In this document: positions 40,128 through 48,708 of the stretch, piece by piece | How the letters are laid out: every line of letters begins with the position of its first letter | Position numbering within the stretch: position 1 is the stretch's first letter | Origin: Fibrobacteria bacterium AD312 | GTDB lineage: Bacteria; Fibrobacterota; Fibrobacteria; Fibrobacterales; Fibrobacteraceae | DNA length: 64,000 bases | Assembly: GCA_001462345.1 (NCBI GenBank) | Contig: LIUM01000011.1 | Span: forward strand, 32,173-96,172 | Direction: 5' to 3' | The notes under the pieces: model-generated | The model's database searches: none | What the model was told of the DNA's origin: nothing | Seen by the model: the letters and a program-made list of their open reading frames with translations, nothing else | Translations under genes and position numbers: made by a program

Positions 40128-40795
40128 AAGACAATTTAGAAAGGGGCTCTCGTATTGTTTTTTGGCTTAAGGTGGATTTTGTTCTACTCTTATTGCTAAG
40201 CATTATTATGGCCATCTTCATCAATCTTTTTGGCATAAAAGAGAACATAGATCCCGAAACCCTTATGGCTCTAGACATCTTGGGGATTTCTTTAATTTTG
40301 TTTTTTATATGTATTGTTTTTTCATTACTCATCACATTGATCATCTCATTTATTTATTGGATTAAATGGTTGTATCGAGCGATTGAAAATGTAAATGGAT
40401 ATTCTAAAACAATCTTTTCCCCTTTGTTGTCCGTTCTCTTATCTGTAATTCCTGGGCTTGGATTTATTTTTCACTTCTTTATATTAAATGATCTAGTGCG
40501 AAAAACAGAATTATGGCTACGCAATCAAAAAATAAGAGTTTTTAAAATGAAACATTTTTTCATTAATAGCTGGTTTATTTTAATGATATTGAATGTCGTC
40601 TTAGATCAATTTTTTGAATTGGAAGTATTTAAATTTGTTCTAGGGCTTACTACTTTAGCCCTTTATATAGCGATTCTTTCTAAATACATACAATACGAAT
40701 CTAAACTTTCTAAAGCGAGTCGTGAAGACGAAATTCGAAAACAAGTGGAAGCTGTTTTAGAAGAACGAGAAAAAGAAGTTCAAGAAAAAGAATAG
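40124..40795 (+). CDS. Small membrane protein coupled to the ABC ATPase (DUF4328-like)
   Basis: 223 residues with about five hydrophobic helices and a charged C-terminal coil (RKQVEAVLEEREKEVQEKE). The segment WIKWLYRAIENVNG...PLLSVLLSVIPGLGFIFHFFILNDLVRKT resembles DUF4328 proteins (W-x-YR-x-x-x-N plus P-x-x-x-x-x-x-x-IP pattern). It is not an obvious ABC-2 permease: too short and without the typical fold. The ATGA overlap with the ATPase gene shows they are co-translated. Whether they form one transporter is inference. Confidence 0.75.
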   Translation: MKDNLERGSRIVFWLKVDFVLLLLLSIIMAIFINLFGIKENIDPETLMALDILGISLILFFICIVFSLLITLIISFIYWIKWLYRAIENVNGYSKTIFSPLLSVLLSVIPGLGFIFHFFILNDLVRKTELWLRNQKIRVFKMKHFFINSWFILMILNVVLDQFFELEVFKFVLGLTTLALYIAILSKYIQYESKLSKASREDEIRKQVEAVLEEREKEVQEKE

Positions 40796-40865
40796 TCTTT
40801 TTTGTGCTTGTTGCCTTATATAACAAGCTGTTTTGCATCATCATGTTTTTTTGAAAATCAGTTTA

Positions 40866-40896
40866 AGTCGTCAATAAGTTTTGACGACTATTTTTA
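40866..40896 (+). terminator. Terminator after the ABC pair
   Basis: Stem AGTCGTCAA / TTGACGACT (9 bp perfect) with a 6-base loop, then A and five T. Confidence 0.82.
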
Positions 40897-40898
40897 TA

Positions 40899-40990
40899 AT
40901 GACTCGTATTTTTTGACGTATTCTTACAACTCATTTTATTTAACGAGTCATTTTTTCAACAATATTGATTCAACGACTCGTATTATTTAA
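40899..40990. repeat. Cluster of GACTCGT direct and inverted repeats
   Basis: ATGACTCGT (40899-40907) and ACGAGTCAT (40943-40951) are perfect inverted copies; GACTCGTATT returns in direct orientation at 40975. Each is followed by a T-rich run. The cluster lies between two convergent transcripts and may be a multi-hairpin terminator for gatA on the minus strand, or a repeat element. Confidence 0.5.
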
Positions 40991-40999
40991 TAACGAAAT

Positions 41000-42421
41000 T
41001 TATTTGACTAATTGCTCTGTAGCTTGTGCAACAGACAGTAAAGCCGATTCTTCAAAAGGCTTTCCAATCCATTGAATGCTCACAGGGATTTTATTTTCTG
41101 ATGAACCACAAGGAAGCGTAATCCCAGGTAAACCTGAAAGATTTAAGCTCACGGTGTAAATATCAGATAAATACATAGCCATAGGGTCAGAACTACTTGT
41201 GCCGCAAGCGAGAGGGTCGCCAGGCATCGTTGGGCTTGCAATCACATCACAAGATTCAAAGGCCTTTTTAAAGTCGTCTGTAATCAAGCGGCGTACTTTT
41301 TGAGCTTGCACATAATAAGCGTCATAAAATCCAGAGCTTAAAACATAGGAGCCTAAAAGAATACGACGTTGTACTTCTTTACCAAAACCTTCTGAACGAG
41401 ATTTGGCATATAAATCGAATAGCTTATGAACATCTGGGGCTCTATAACCATAACGGACGCCATCAAAACGGCTTAAATTACTTGAAGCTTCGGCTGTCGC
41501 AATGATGTAATAGCTAGACACAGCGTAAGAAATATGAGGAAGAGAAATCTCTTTTAGAATCGCGCCTTCTTTTTCAAGTTGGGCAAGTGTCTTTTCGATA
41601 GTCGCTTTGCATGAGGCTTCTAAACCTTCAGCAAAATATTCTTTAGGAATTCCAATGACTTTACCTTGAACGCCTTCGCCTAGTTTTTTTGAAAAGTCTT
41701 CGCATGGGCGAGCACTTGTGGTGTTATCATGAGAATCTTCTCCACAAATCGCAGAGAGAATTGTAGCACAGTCTTTGACGTTTGTTCCAAAAGGACCGAT
41801 TTGATCAAGACTGGAGGCATAGGCAATCAAGCCATAACGAGAAACGCGCCCATAGGTAGGTTTCATTCCAACGATTCCTGTGCAGGCTGCTGGTTGGCGA
41901 ATAGAACCACCAGTATCAGAACCTAATGCTCCAGGAACACAGCCAGAGGCAACAGCTACAGCAGAACCACCAGAAGAACCACCAGGAACTTTGGACTCAT
42001 CTAAAGGGTTTTTGACGGCTCCAAAATAAGACGATTCACTAGAAGAACCCATCGCAAATTCGTCCATGTTAGTTTTACCAACAATAATTGCACCAGCGTC
42101 TTTTAAGCGTTGGACCGCTGTGGCTGTATAGGGAGCGTTAAAGTTTTCTAAGATTTTGGAAGCGGCAGTGGTGCGTGTATTTTCAAGACAAAGATTGTCT
42201 TTAATAGCTACTGGAATACCGTCTAAAGGCCCAATCGATTTACCTGCAGCACGTCTTTTGTCTGCGGCTTCGGCATCTTCTAAAGCCTGTTTAGATAATA
42301 CAGAAATAAAAGCATTTAATGATTTTGTTTTTTCAATTTGAGTAAGAGAAGCTTCAATTAAACTTTTAGAGGAAGTTTCATTACTGAGTAATTTTTTTTG
42401 TAAATCTTGAATACTGAACAT
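41000..42421 (-). CDS. gatA: Aspartyl/glutamyl-tRNA amidotransferase subunit A
   Basis: 473 residues from the ATG at 42421 (GGAG upstream; start shares its A with the stop TAA of the upstream gene). Amidase-signature enzyme that frees ammonia from glutamine for GatB to amidate Glu-tRNA(Gln) or Asp-tRNA(Asn). Seen: AIKDNLCL (catalytic Lys), GGSSGGSAVAVASG, GSDTGGSIRQPAACTGIVGMKPTYGRVSRYG (Ser-cis-Ser-Lys triad). The AFISV N-terminus and QWIGKPFEE ending fit GatA well. gatB and gatC are not in the window, so they must lie elsewhere. Confidence 0.95.
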   Translation of the reverse strand: MFSIQDLQKKLLSNETSSKSLIEASLTQIEKTKSLNAFISVLSKQALEDAEAADKRRAAGKSIGPLDGIPVAIKDNLCLENTRTTAASKILENFNAPYTATAVQRLKDAGAIIVGKTNMDEFAMGSSSESSYFGAVKNPLDESKVPGGSSGGSAVAVASGCVPGALGSDTGGSIRQPAACTGIVGMKPTYGRVSRYGLIAYASSLDQIGPFGTNVKDCATILSAICGEDSHDNTTSARPCEDFSKKLGEGVQGKVIGIPKEYFAEGLEASCKATIEKTLAQLEKEGAILKEISLPHISYAVSSYYIIATAEASSNLSRFDGVRYGYRAPDVHKLFDLYAKSRSEGFGKEVQRRILLGSYVLSSGFYDAYYVQAQKVRRLITDDFKKAFESCDVIASPTMPGDPLACGTSSSDPMAMYLSDIYTVSLNLSGLPGITLPCGSSENKIPVSIQWIGKPFEESALLSVAQATEQLVK

Positions 42422-42744
42422 TAACGATCTCCAGACCATTTCATAACATAGATGGCAATAATCATACCTATAATACTAACGACATTTAGTTTTAGACCAA
42501 AACCAAAGGCAAATTTAACCATGTATAGGTCAATAAAAATAGGATCCACATTGTGGCCAATGCCAAAATTAAAATTCAAAGGAGCTACAAAGAAATTGCG
42601 CACAATATTATCGTAACCACCTGCGTTCATTAATTCTCCGAGTTCACCAAATAATAAACCCAAACTTTCACCTAGGATTCCTCCGATGAGAAGGCCTAGA
42701 ACTATGAAGAGAAGTAAACGCGGCAAGCTACTTTTGCGATTCAT
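42421..42744 (-). CDS. Small membrane protein, DUF4321-like
   Basis: 107 residues with a basic N-terminus (MNRKSSLPR), a glycine-rich hydrophobic helix (LLLFIVLGLLIGGILGESLG) and a second C-terminal helix (VVSIIGMIIAIYVMKW). The shape matches DUF4321 proteins, small inner-membrane proteins of unknown role. The stop overlaps the gatA start by one base (TAATG), so the two are co-translated. Confidence 0.65.
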   Translation of the reverse strand: MNRKSSLPRLLLFIVLGLLIGGILGESLGLLFGELGELMNAGGYDNIVRNFFVAPLNFNFGIGHNVDPIFIDLYMVKFAFGFGLKLNVVSIIGMIIAIYVMKWSGDR

Positions 42745-42993
42745 ATAACACCTTTATTGAATGTAATTCAAATATAATTATTAATAGCTGGTTTTTTTGA
42801 ATAAAAGGCCATATCGAGCCTAATGAGGTCATTTTTATGGAAATGTTTTCTTTTTGTTACATTCATCGCTTTTTAACAACAAAAAGAAGTTTTGGTCACA
42901 CATGTAAACGTAATGTTTAATTAGCTTAAATCAGGTATTTATAAAAAAAAATAAGGACTTATATTTAGAAGTAAATATTTGTGTGGAGTTTTT

Positions 42994-45408
42994 ATGCGTA
43001 TACTTTTTACGATACTTTTAGCAAGCGTCGCTTTGTTTGCTGCCCCAGTCAATTTATCAGGTACCGTCATTTCTTCAGGCGGAGTTCCTATTCAAGACGC
43101 CTCTGTTCAATTGAAAAGTGGCCCCTCTCTTTTGGCTCTTGCTCGCACCCTTTCCAATGCACAAGGTAATTTTTCTTTTGCTGGCATTGATGTGAATAGT
43201 ATTATTCCAAAACCAGGCTTAAAAACCAATTTCTCATCAACGCCTAATTTCACTTTTTCGTTGTCTCGTCCTCAAGCGGTAAAAATTTTAGCCGTAAACG
43301 TAAAAGGAAGGGTTCAATCAGAGCTTATTTTACAGGCACAAACTGGTGTTAATTTCTTAAAATCACCGCGCAGTCTTTTAAATGCAGCCCCTCTTGGCAT
43401 ATACATGATTTTTGCTCAGTATGGTTCGGAGCGCGTTTTCTTAGGCTCCTTGAACTACCAAGGACAGATTAGCTCTACGGAAGTTTCGCTTGTTTCAGAA
43501 GGTTCTTCTTCTAAGCAAGCTCTTGCACTGACTACTGCACAGCTCGGCCAATTTCTAGTGGTGAAAAAAGTGGGCTTTTTACCTGAATCAGTGGCCTTAG
43601 CTTCTTTAACCCTTGGTTCAATTGGAAATGTCATTTTAAAACCAGACCCATTAGAAGCCCGTATTGATTCCGTGATGGCATTAATGTCATTAGATGATAA
43701 AATTGGGCAGATGACACAAGGGAAAGTATCAGGAACATCCTATGGTGATTTTGAATGGGGAAGTGCTCTTCAAGGAGGAGGAGAATACTCTTCTTCTTAT
43801 TCCACTAAGGCTTGGGCTAAAACAATCCCAGTGAGCTACGGAAAAGACAATGTCCATGGCATGGGAGATGTACCTGGAGCCACGATTTTCCCTCATAATA
43901 TTGGGCTTGGTGCCACAAGAGATTCTGCGTTAGTGCGTCGAATTGGAGAAGCCATTGCAAAAGAAATGTGGGCTGCTGGAATCGATTTGAACTTCTCTCC
44001 AGCGATTAGTGTCCCTCGTGATGAGCGTTGGGGGCGTGTGTATGAAGGCTATGGCGAAACACCAGAATTAGCTGTTATGATGGGTGCTGCTATGGTACGC
44101 GGGCTTCAAGGCGATATGTATAATGCAGACCATCGCGTGATGGCCACAGCCAAGCATTTCCTTGGGGATGGCGCTACCGATAAAGGCTATGATCGCGGTA
44201 ATGCCACTATCTCTGATGCCGATCTTCGTGAAATTCATTTGCCTGGCTATGAAGCTGTTGTTGAACAAGGCGTATTAAGTGTCATGGCTAGCTTCAATCA
44301 AATCAATGGAACACATCAGCATGTGGATTCTTTAAGGCTAACGGGTTGGTTAAAAACAGAACTTGCTTTTGATGGTTACATTATTGCTGACTGGGAAGGC
44401 ATTGAAAATTCAAAAACTCCTGGAAAAGCGGGTGATTATTCTGGTACAAGTACAGGAACGTCTTCTAAAGATGCCATCAAAAAAGCCATCAATGCAGGGA
44501 TCGATATGGGCATGGTTCCAGATTCTTACAAAACTTTTAGCGGTGCATTAAAAGAATTAGTGAATAGTGGAGAGGTTTCACAAAGTCGAATTGATGATGC
44601 CGTTCGCCGTATTCTTCGTGCGAAATTCCGTGCTGGTCGTATGGATCAACCGAATGGTCCTTCGGCTTATCGCAATAATTCTTCGTTGATTGGCTCTAGT
44701 GCCCATCGTGCGATTGCTCGTGAAGCGGTTAGCAAGAGCTTAGTTCTTTTGAAAAATGAGTCTTCTGTTTTACCTCTTTCTAAGACAGGTAAAATTTATG
44801 TGACAGGCGAGGCCGCCGATAATATTGATATGCAACTTGGTGGCTGGACCATGGGTTGGCAAGGAGTTGATAGAGCGAATGGAATGGACTTTACTGGTGG
44901 CACCACTATTTTAAATGGTATGAAACAAGTAGCTCCTTCAGCGAATTTTGTTTCTAGTTCTCAAGACGCCGATGTCATTGTTTATGTCGTGGGCGAAAAG
45001 CCTTATGCCGAATGGCTTGGTGATTATCGTGGCTCCAATTTTGAAGGTCAAATTTACAGGTATTTTACCTGGGGTGGAGCAGGCGCTACATTTAATACCG
45101 TGGAAGAGTTAGGTTACATTTCTAAGATTTCAGAATACAAAACAGCAGGTAAAAAAGTGGTCACTGTATTTATAAGTGGAAGGCCATTACCAATATCCAC
45201 TTTAATTACTGCTAGTGATGCTTTTGTGGCTGCTTGGCTCCCTGGTTCAGAGGGCGCTGGTGTTGCTGATGTCTTATTTGGAGATTATGCTCCAACAGGG
45301 AAATTACCTCATAGCTGGCCAGCTTCTGCTTCTCAGATCCCAATCAATGTGGGAGATGGAAAAACGCCATTATATGAATATGGTTTTGGCTTAACGTATC
45401 CGTTATGA
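42994..45408 (+). CDS. Glycoside hydrolase family 3 enzyme (beta-glucosidase type)
   Basis: 804 residues from the ATG at 42994 (GGAG five bases upstream). Signal peptide (ILFTILLASVALFAAP), then a carboxypeptidase-regulatory-like beta-sandwich at about 20-75 (NLSGTVISSGGVPIQDASVQ), then GH3 from about residue 225: DDKIGQMTQG, GRVYEGYGE, TAKHFLGDGATDKG and the nucleophile Asp466 in GYIIADWEG. The C-terminal alpha/beta domain has KSLVLLKNE and the chain ends GFGLTYPL. It releases glucose (or xylose) from beta-linked oligosaccharides; the exact specificity is open. The stop overlaps the SMR gene. Confidence 0.93.
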   Translation: MRILFTILLASVALFAAPVNLSGTVISSGGVPIQDASVQLKSGPSLLALARTLSNAQGNFSFAGIDVNSIIPKPGLKTNFSSTPNFTFSLSRPQAVKILAVNVKGRVQSELILQAQTGVNFLKSPRSLLNAAPLGIYMIFAQYGSERVFLGSLNYQGQISSTEVSLVSEGSSSKQALALTTAQLGQFLVVKKVGFLPESVALASLTLGSIGNVILKPDPLEARIDSVMALMSLDDKIGQMTQGKVSGTSYGDFEWGSALQGGGEYSSSYSTKAWAKTIPVSYGKDNVHGMGDVPGATIFPHNIGLGATRDSALVRRIGEAIAKEMWAAGIDLNFSPAISVPRDERWGRVYEGYGETPELAVMMGAAMVRGLQGDMYNADHRVMATAKHFLGDGATDKGYDRGNATISDADLREIHLPGYEAVVEQGVLSVMASFNQINGTHQHVDSLRLTGWLKTELAFDGYIIADWEGIENSKTPGKAGDYSGTSTGTSSKDAIKKAINAGIDMGMVPDSYKTFSGALKELVNSGEVSQSRIDDAVRRILRAKFRAGRMDQPNGPSAYRNNSSLIGSSAHRAIAREAVSKSLVLLKNESSVLPLSKTGKIYVTGEAADNIDMQLGGWTMGWQGVDRANGMDFTGGTTILNGMKQVAPSANFVSSSQDADVIVYVVGEKPYAEWLGDYRGSNFEGQIYRYFTWGGAGATFNTVEELGYISKISEYKTAGKKVVTVFISGRPLPISTLITASDAFVAAWLPGSEGAGVADVLFGDYAPTGKLPHSWPASASQIPINVGDGKTPLYEYGFGLTYPL

Positions 45409-45728
45409 GTTGGGTTTTACTCGTCATTGCAGGTTTATTTGAAGTCGCTTTTGCCTTTTGTCTTGGAAAGGCAAAAGAGGCGATTGGATCCACCATGCTT
45501 TTATGGTATGGTGGTTTTTTTATTTCACTTTCCATTAGTATGGCTCTTTTAATCAAAGTCACTCAGAAATTACCGATCGGCACGGCGTATGCCGTGTGGA
45601 CTGGAATAGGGGCGGTAGGTACTGTATTGATAGGGATTCTTATTTTCAAGGAACCAGCCACTTGGACAAGAATATTTTTCTTAACGACACTAATCATTTC
45701 TATTGTATGCTTAAAAGCGGTATCGTGA
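45405..45728 (+). CDS. Small multidrug resistance (SMR) family transporter, SugE/Gdx-like
   Basis: 107 residues, four transmembrane helices, the conserved Glu13 in IAGLFEVAFAF and KLPIGTAYAVWTGIGAVGTVLIGI, closest by eye to the SugE/Gdx (guanidinium exporter) branch. The ATG overlaps the GH3 stop (ATGA). There is no guanidine riboswitch upstream. SMR proteins work as antiparallel dimers, so one gene is enough. Confidence 0.88.
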   Translation: MSWVLLVIAGLFEVAFAFCLGKAKEAIGSTMLLWYGGFFISLSISMALLIKVTQKLPIGTAYAVWTGIGAVGTVLIGILIFKEPATWTRIFFLTTLIISIVCLKAVS

Positions 45729-45786
45729 TTCGCACTTGATTATTTTTGGTTCGTTAACTCTGCTCTATTTTTCTATATTCTGTAGT

Positions 45787-45954
45787 ATGAATAGCGATTC
45801 TCTAAAACAAAAGATTCAAGGCTTCTTAACTAAAATTAAAGGGCTAAGCCGTACACAAAAAATGATTATCCTTTTTGTGATGGTCTTAGTGCCGGCAGGT
45901 ATTGCTATTTCAGCATTTTTGATTCTTTATTTTAAGGGCAAAAAGAAAAGGTGA
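45787..45954 (+). CDS. Small single-helix membrane protein
   Basis: 55 residues from the ATG at 45787 (MNSDSLKQKIQ); a start at 45736 would add a hydrophobic lead but has no better ribosome site. One helix (MIILFVMVLVPAGIAISAFLILYF) followed by a basic tail (KGKKKR), preceded by a basic amphipathic segment. The stop overlaps the GTG of the aminotransferase (GTGA). Function unknown; coupling supports that it is real. Confidence 0.6.
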   Translation: MNSDSLKQKIQGFLTKIKGLSRTQKMIILFVMVLVPAGIAISAFLILYFKGKKKR

Positions 45955-47099
45955 TTTTTTCATCTCGTTTGCCAAAGGATCTTTCCGAAAGCCCTTTCTT
46001 TAAGGCTTTAGAAGAAGAAAAGCAAAAGTCTCCTTACATTGATTTGACTGTGAGCTCTCCTCTTAAAGCGGGCATTTTATCCGATATTTCATTTGAGTAT
46101 ATTGAAAAAAAATGGACTTCAAAAGAAGTCTCCGCAGAAGGCTCTTTGCTTGTACGCCAAGCGATATGTGACTATTATGCTTCTCGTTTCGGCGTGTTTA
46201 GCCCTGAACAAGTGATTATCTCTTCTGGAACTAGCGAAGCCTATTCATTTTTATTCAAAACGTTTTGTGATCCTGGAGATGTGATTTTAACGCCCATGCC
46301 AGGGTACCCGCTTTTAGATACGCTCGCTAACCTTGAGTATTTATCTTGTTACCCATACTTCTTAGATTATAATGAAGAATCTTTAAGCTTTTCTCTTGAT
46401 TCTCAAACGTTACTCTCTGCTCCTGAACGTGCAAAAATATTATTGCTTGTTTCTCCGCATAACCCCACGGGCCATGTGGTTTCTGAATTAGAATGGAAAC
46501 AGATTATTTCTTTTTGTGAAGAACGTTCTTTAGTATTAGTTGTTGATGAGGTCTTTGGAGATTATTGTTATGATGGTAAACCAAGATCTTGGTCTTATGA
46601 CTGCGGCACTGTGCCTGTATTCTGGTTAAATGGTTTAAGTAAAACCGTTGGGAACCCGCACTTAAAACTTTCTTGGATGGTGTTTAAGGCCCCAGAAGAT
46701 CAGTTTGAAAAAATACGAGAAGCTCTCACCTTTGTTGCAGACGCTTATTTGAGTGTGTCGTCTGGGGCGCAGGCCGCTGCTTTAGATTTGCTCCCAAAGG
46801 CAGACTCTATTCAAGAACGAGTTGTATCGCGCCTGAAACAAAACTTAGACGCTCTTAAGGCGATGTTCCCGCATGCCCCAATAGTACAAGGGGGCTGGTA
46901 TGCCTCTATTTGTTGTGAAGCTTATGATGATGAATCTTTGGTGCTTGAGATTTTGAAAGAGAATCGGTTATTAGTACAACCAGGGTTCTTTTTTGATTTT
47001 TCTGAAGACGGGTGGCTTGTGATAAGCTTACTTTCTTCACCTGAAGATTTTCTTTTTGGGTTAAAAACTATTGCCCCTTTTGTGAATCAAAACCAATAA
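45951..47099 (+). CDS. PLP-dependent aminotransferase, class I/II
   Basis: 382 residues starting at a GTG that overlaps the previous stop. Fold-type I features: SSGTSEAYSFLFKTFCDPGD, MPGYPLLDTL, LVSPHNPTGHV, VVDEVFGDYCY and the PLP-Lys segment NGLSKTVGNPHLKLSW. Substrate not determined; the family includes alanine, aspartate and cysteine-S-lyase-like enzymes. The 3' end (last ~14 bases including the stop) is part of a 113-bp sequence tandemly repeated just downstream, so the gene end has been duplicated. Confidence 0.9.
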   Translation: MIFSSRLPKDLSESPFFKALEEEKQKSPYIDLTVSSPLKAGILSDISFEYIEKKWTSKEVSAEGSLLVRQAICDYYASRFGVFSPEQVIISSGTSEAYSFLFKTFCDPGDVILTPMPGYPLLDTLANLEYLSCYPYFLDYNEESLSFSLDSQTLLSAPERAKILLLVSPHNPTGHVVSELEWKQIISFCEERSLVLVVDEVFGDYCYDGKPRSWSYDCGTVPVFWLNGLSKTVGNPHLKLSWMVFKAPEDQFEKIREALTFVADAYLSVSSGAQAAALDLLPKADSIQERVVSRLKQNLDALKAMFPHAPIVQGGWYASICCEAYDDESLVLEILKENRLLVQPGFFFDFSEDGWLVISLLSSPEDFLFGLKTIAPFVNQNQ

Positions 47100-47370
47100 A
47101 AATCGTGTTTTGAGATCTCCTTTTTAATTTTTTTTAATGTGAATAAAAATATTTGATGCTTCAAAAGCGGAATTTTTTCAATAAAACTTTCGCATGTAAT
47201 CAAAACCAATAAAAATCGTGTTTTTGAAATCCCTTATTAATTTTTTTAATGTGAATAAAAATATTTGATGCTTCAAAAGCGGAATTTTTTCGATGAAATT
47301 CTCGCATGTAATCAAAGCCAATAAAAATCGTGTTTTGAGATCCCTTATTAATTTTTATTTTTTTTCTGCT
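47086..47370. repeat. 113-bp tandem repeat starting in the aminotransferase 3' end
   Basis: The sequence ATCAAAACCAATAAAAATCG begins at 47086 (inside the gene), returns at 47199 and, with one change, at 47311; the third copy is partial. Offsets are 113 and 112 bp. Shared inner blocks include TTTGATGCTTCAAAAGCGG and TCGCATGTAAT. No long open frame is conserved across copies, so this is duplicated gene end plus spacer. Confidence 0.9.
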
Positions 47371-47868
47371 TGTATCATGAATCGGTTTGTATGCACTTTT
47401 CCTATTGGATTTCATTAATTTTTTTAAACGTAATTTTCGGCAAAATCGAGTTCTGGAAAACGTAAACGTTTCCTAAGGATGTGCAAATTGGGATGGGCGA
47501 GGGGAGTGTTTGAAAGAGCCCCAAGGATGTTTGATTAACGGTTGCCTCCAGTATTTGCATGAAGGGAGTGTGTCTGTGTTGTCCATATTTTGAATTTTTC
47601 GGGAAGAATCGCCAAATTAGGGAATATTGATACATTGGATTGATTGGTTTCATACAATAATTTCTTTAGTTATCGAGTTACATGGGAGCACATAGGCTTG
47701 ATATTTTGAATGATTTGATGCTTTTTAATAATAATAAAGTGTTTTTGTATCATGGAAAAATGGCGTTTCTGCTGAAATTTACTAGAAACTGCTAAAATTT
47801 TATAAAAAATGTGATTTTTGTATCATGGGTTATTGTTTTTTTGTTTTTTAAAGATTATTTTTCTTAAT
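47371..47868. other. Non-coding region upstream of the second TIGR02147 gene
   Basis: About 500 bp without a credible gene. It contains a locally less AT-rich block (47480-47600) that can fold with GTGCAAAT (47481-47488) pairing ATTTGCAT (47553-47560), and a near-palindrome around ACGTAAACGT (about 47456-47474). The 14-mer TTTTTGTATCATGG is present twice, at 47742-47755 and 47815-47828, the second 41 bp before the TIGR02147 ATG; TGTATCATG also occurs at 47371. These could be regulator sites. Confidence 0.45.
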
Positions 47869-48708
47869 ATGAACTCAGTCATCTTATACGAAAACTATCG
47901 TGCTTATATTCAGGATTATTATTCTGAACACCACGAACGTTTCGGATTCACATGGCGTCGGTTTGCAAAAGCAGCGGGTTATTCGTCTCCTGTTTTCTTA
48001 AAACTCGTCAGTGAAGGGAAATCGAATTTAAGTGAATTGGGTATTGAGCGTACGGCTCAAGCGATGGGTTTAGTGGGCAATGATCTTTTGTATTTCCGAG
48101 TATTAGTTCATTTTAATCAAGAAAAAAAAGCTTCGGTTAAAAAGAATTACTACAATGAAATGCGAGCCATCGCGAGTAAGTCTCAGGTGTCCTTGGTGGG
48201 GGAAGATCAATACGATTATTTTTCTTCTTGGAGAAACCCTGTGCTTCGCGAACTCGCAGACTCTTTAAAGGGTTTAAGCCCTTCGGACTATGCTTCGCTT
48301 TTTGTAGAAAAAACAACTCCTGAAGAAGTTAAAAAAGCTTTGAAAATACTTCTTAAAACAGGGTTAATGACTCAGCCTTCTCCAAAAGAATATGAGAAAA
48401 CAGAGGCTGCACTTTCTACAGGTAATTTAGAGGTGGCTTCTCTTACGATTCGTGACATGCATCGTCAAATGGGAGAGCTTGCTGTTAAGTCTTTAGATGA
48501 TGTGGATCCTCAAGAAAGAGATTTTTCTGGTTTAACGTTTGGGGTAACAGAAGAAGCTGTAGAACGTATTAAAGCAGAAATTGCCGATTTCCGTCGTCGA
48601 ATTATGTCTATCGTCTTAGAAGATAAAGGTTTTGATCGGGTACTTCGTTTGAATATGCAGTTGTTTCCGCTCACTAAGCAAGCAAAAAAAGAGAGGGAAA
48701 AACAATGA
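47869..48708 (+). CDS. TIGR02147-family protein, probable regulator paired with a LamG lipoprotein
   Basis: 279 residues from the ATG at 47869 (MNSVILYENYRAY); earlier in-frame starts add a stretch not seen in the paralogue at 34670. The N-terminal HTH-like part is FTWRRFAKAAGYSSPVFLKLVSEGKSNLS. The later part has QYDYFSSWRNPVLRELA and LRLNMQLFPLT, both matching the paralogue in order. Basic C-terminus (KQAKKEREKQ). No strong Shine-Dalgarno. The downstream lipoprotein starts within its stop (ATGA). Function unknown; DNA binding is inferred from the N-terminus. Confidence 0.88.
   Translation: MNSVILYENYRAYIQDYYSEHHERFGFTWRRFAKAAGYSSPVFLKLVSEGKSNLSELGIERTAQAMGLVGNDLLYFRVLVHFNQEKKASVKKNYYNEMRAIASKSQVSLVGEDQYDYFSSWRNPVLRELADSLKGLSPSDYASLFVEKTTPEEVKKALKILLKTGLMTQPSPKEYEKTEAALSTGNLEVASLTIRDMHRQMGELAVKSLDDVDPQERDFSGLTFGVTEEAVERIKAEIADFRRRIMSIVLEDKGFDRVLRLNMQLFPLTKQAKKEREKQ

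Noticed and set aside
47481..47600. c-di-GMP (GEMM-I) riboswitch
   Set aside because: GAAA and GGTTGCC fragments are present, but the required GCAAAGC segment and tetraloop-receptor order are not.
47200..47653. Two short minus-strand frames in the tandem-repeat and leader region
   Set aside because: They are made of repeated AT-rich sequence or lack any start signal and family features.
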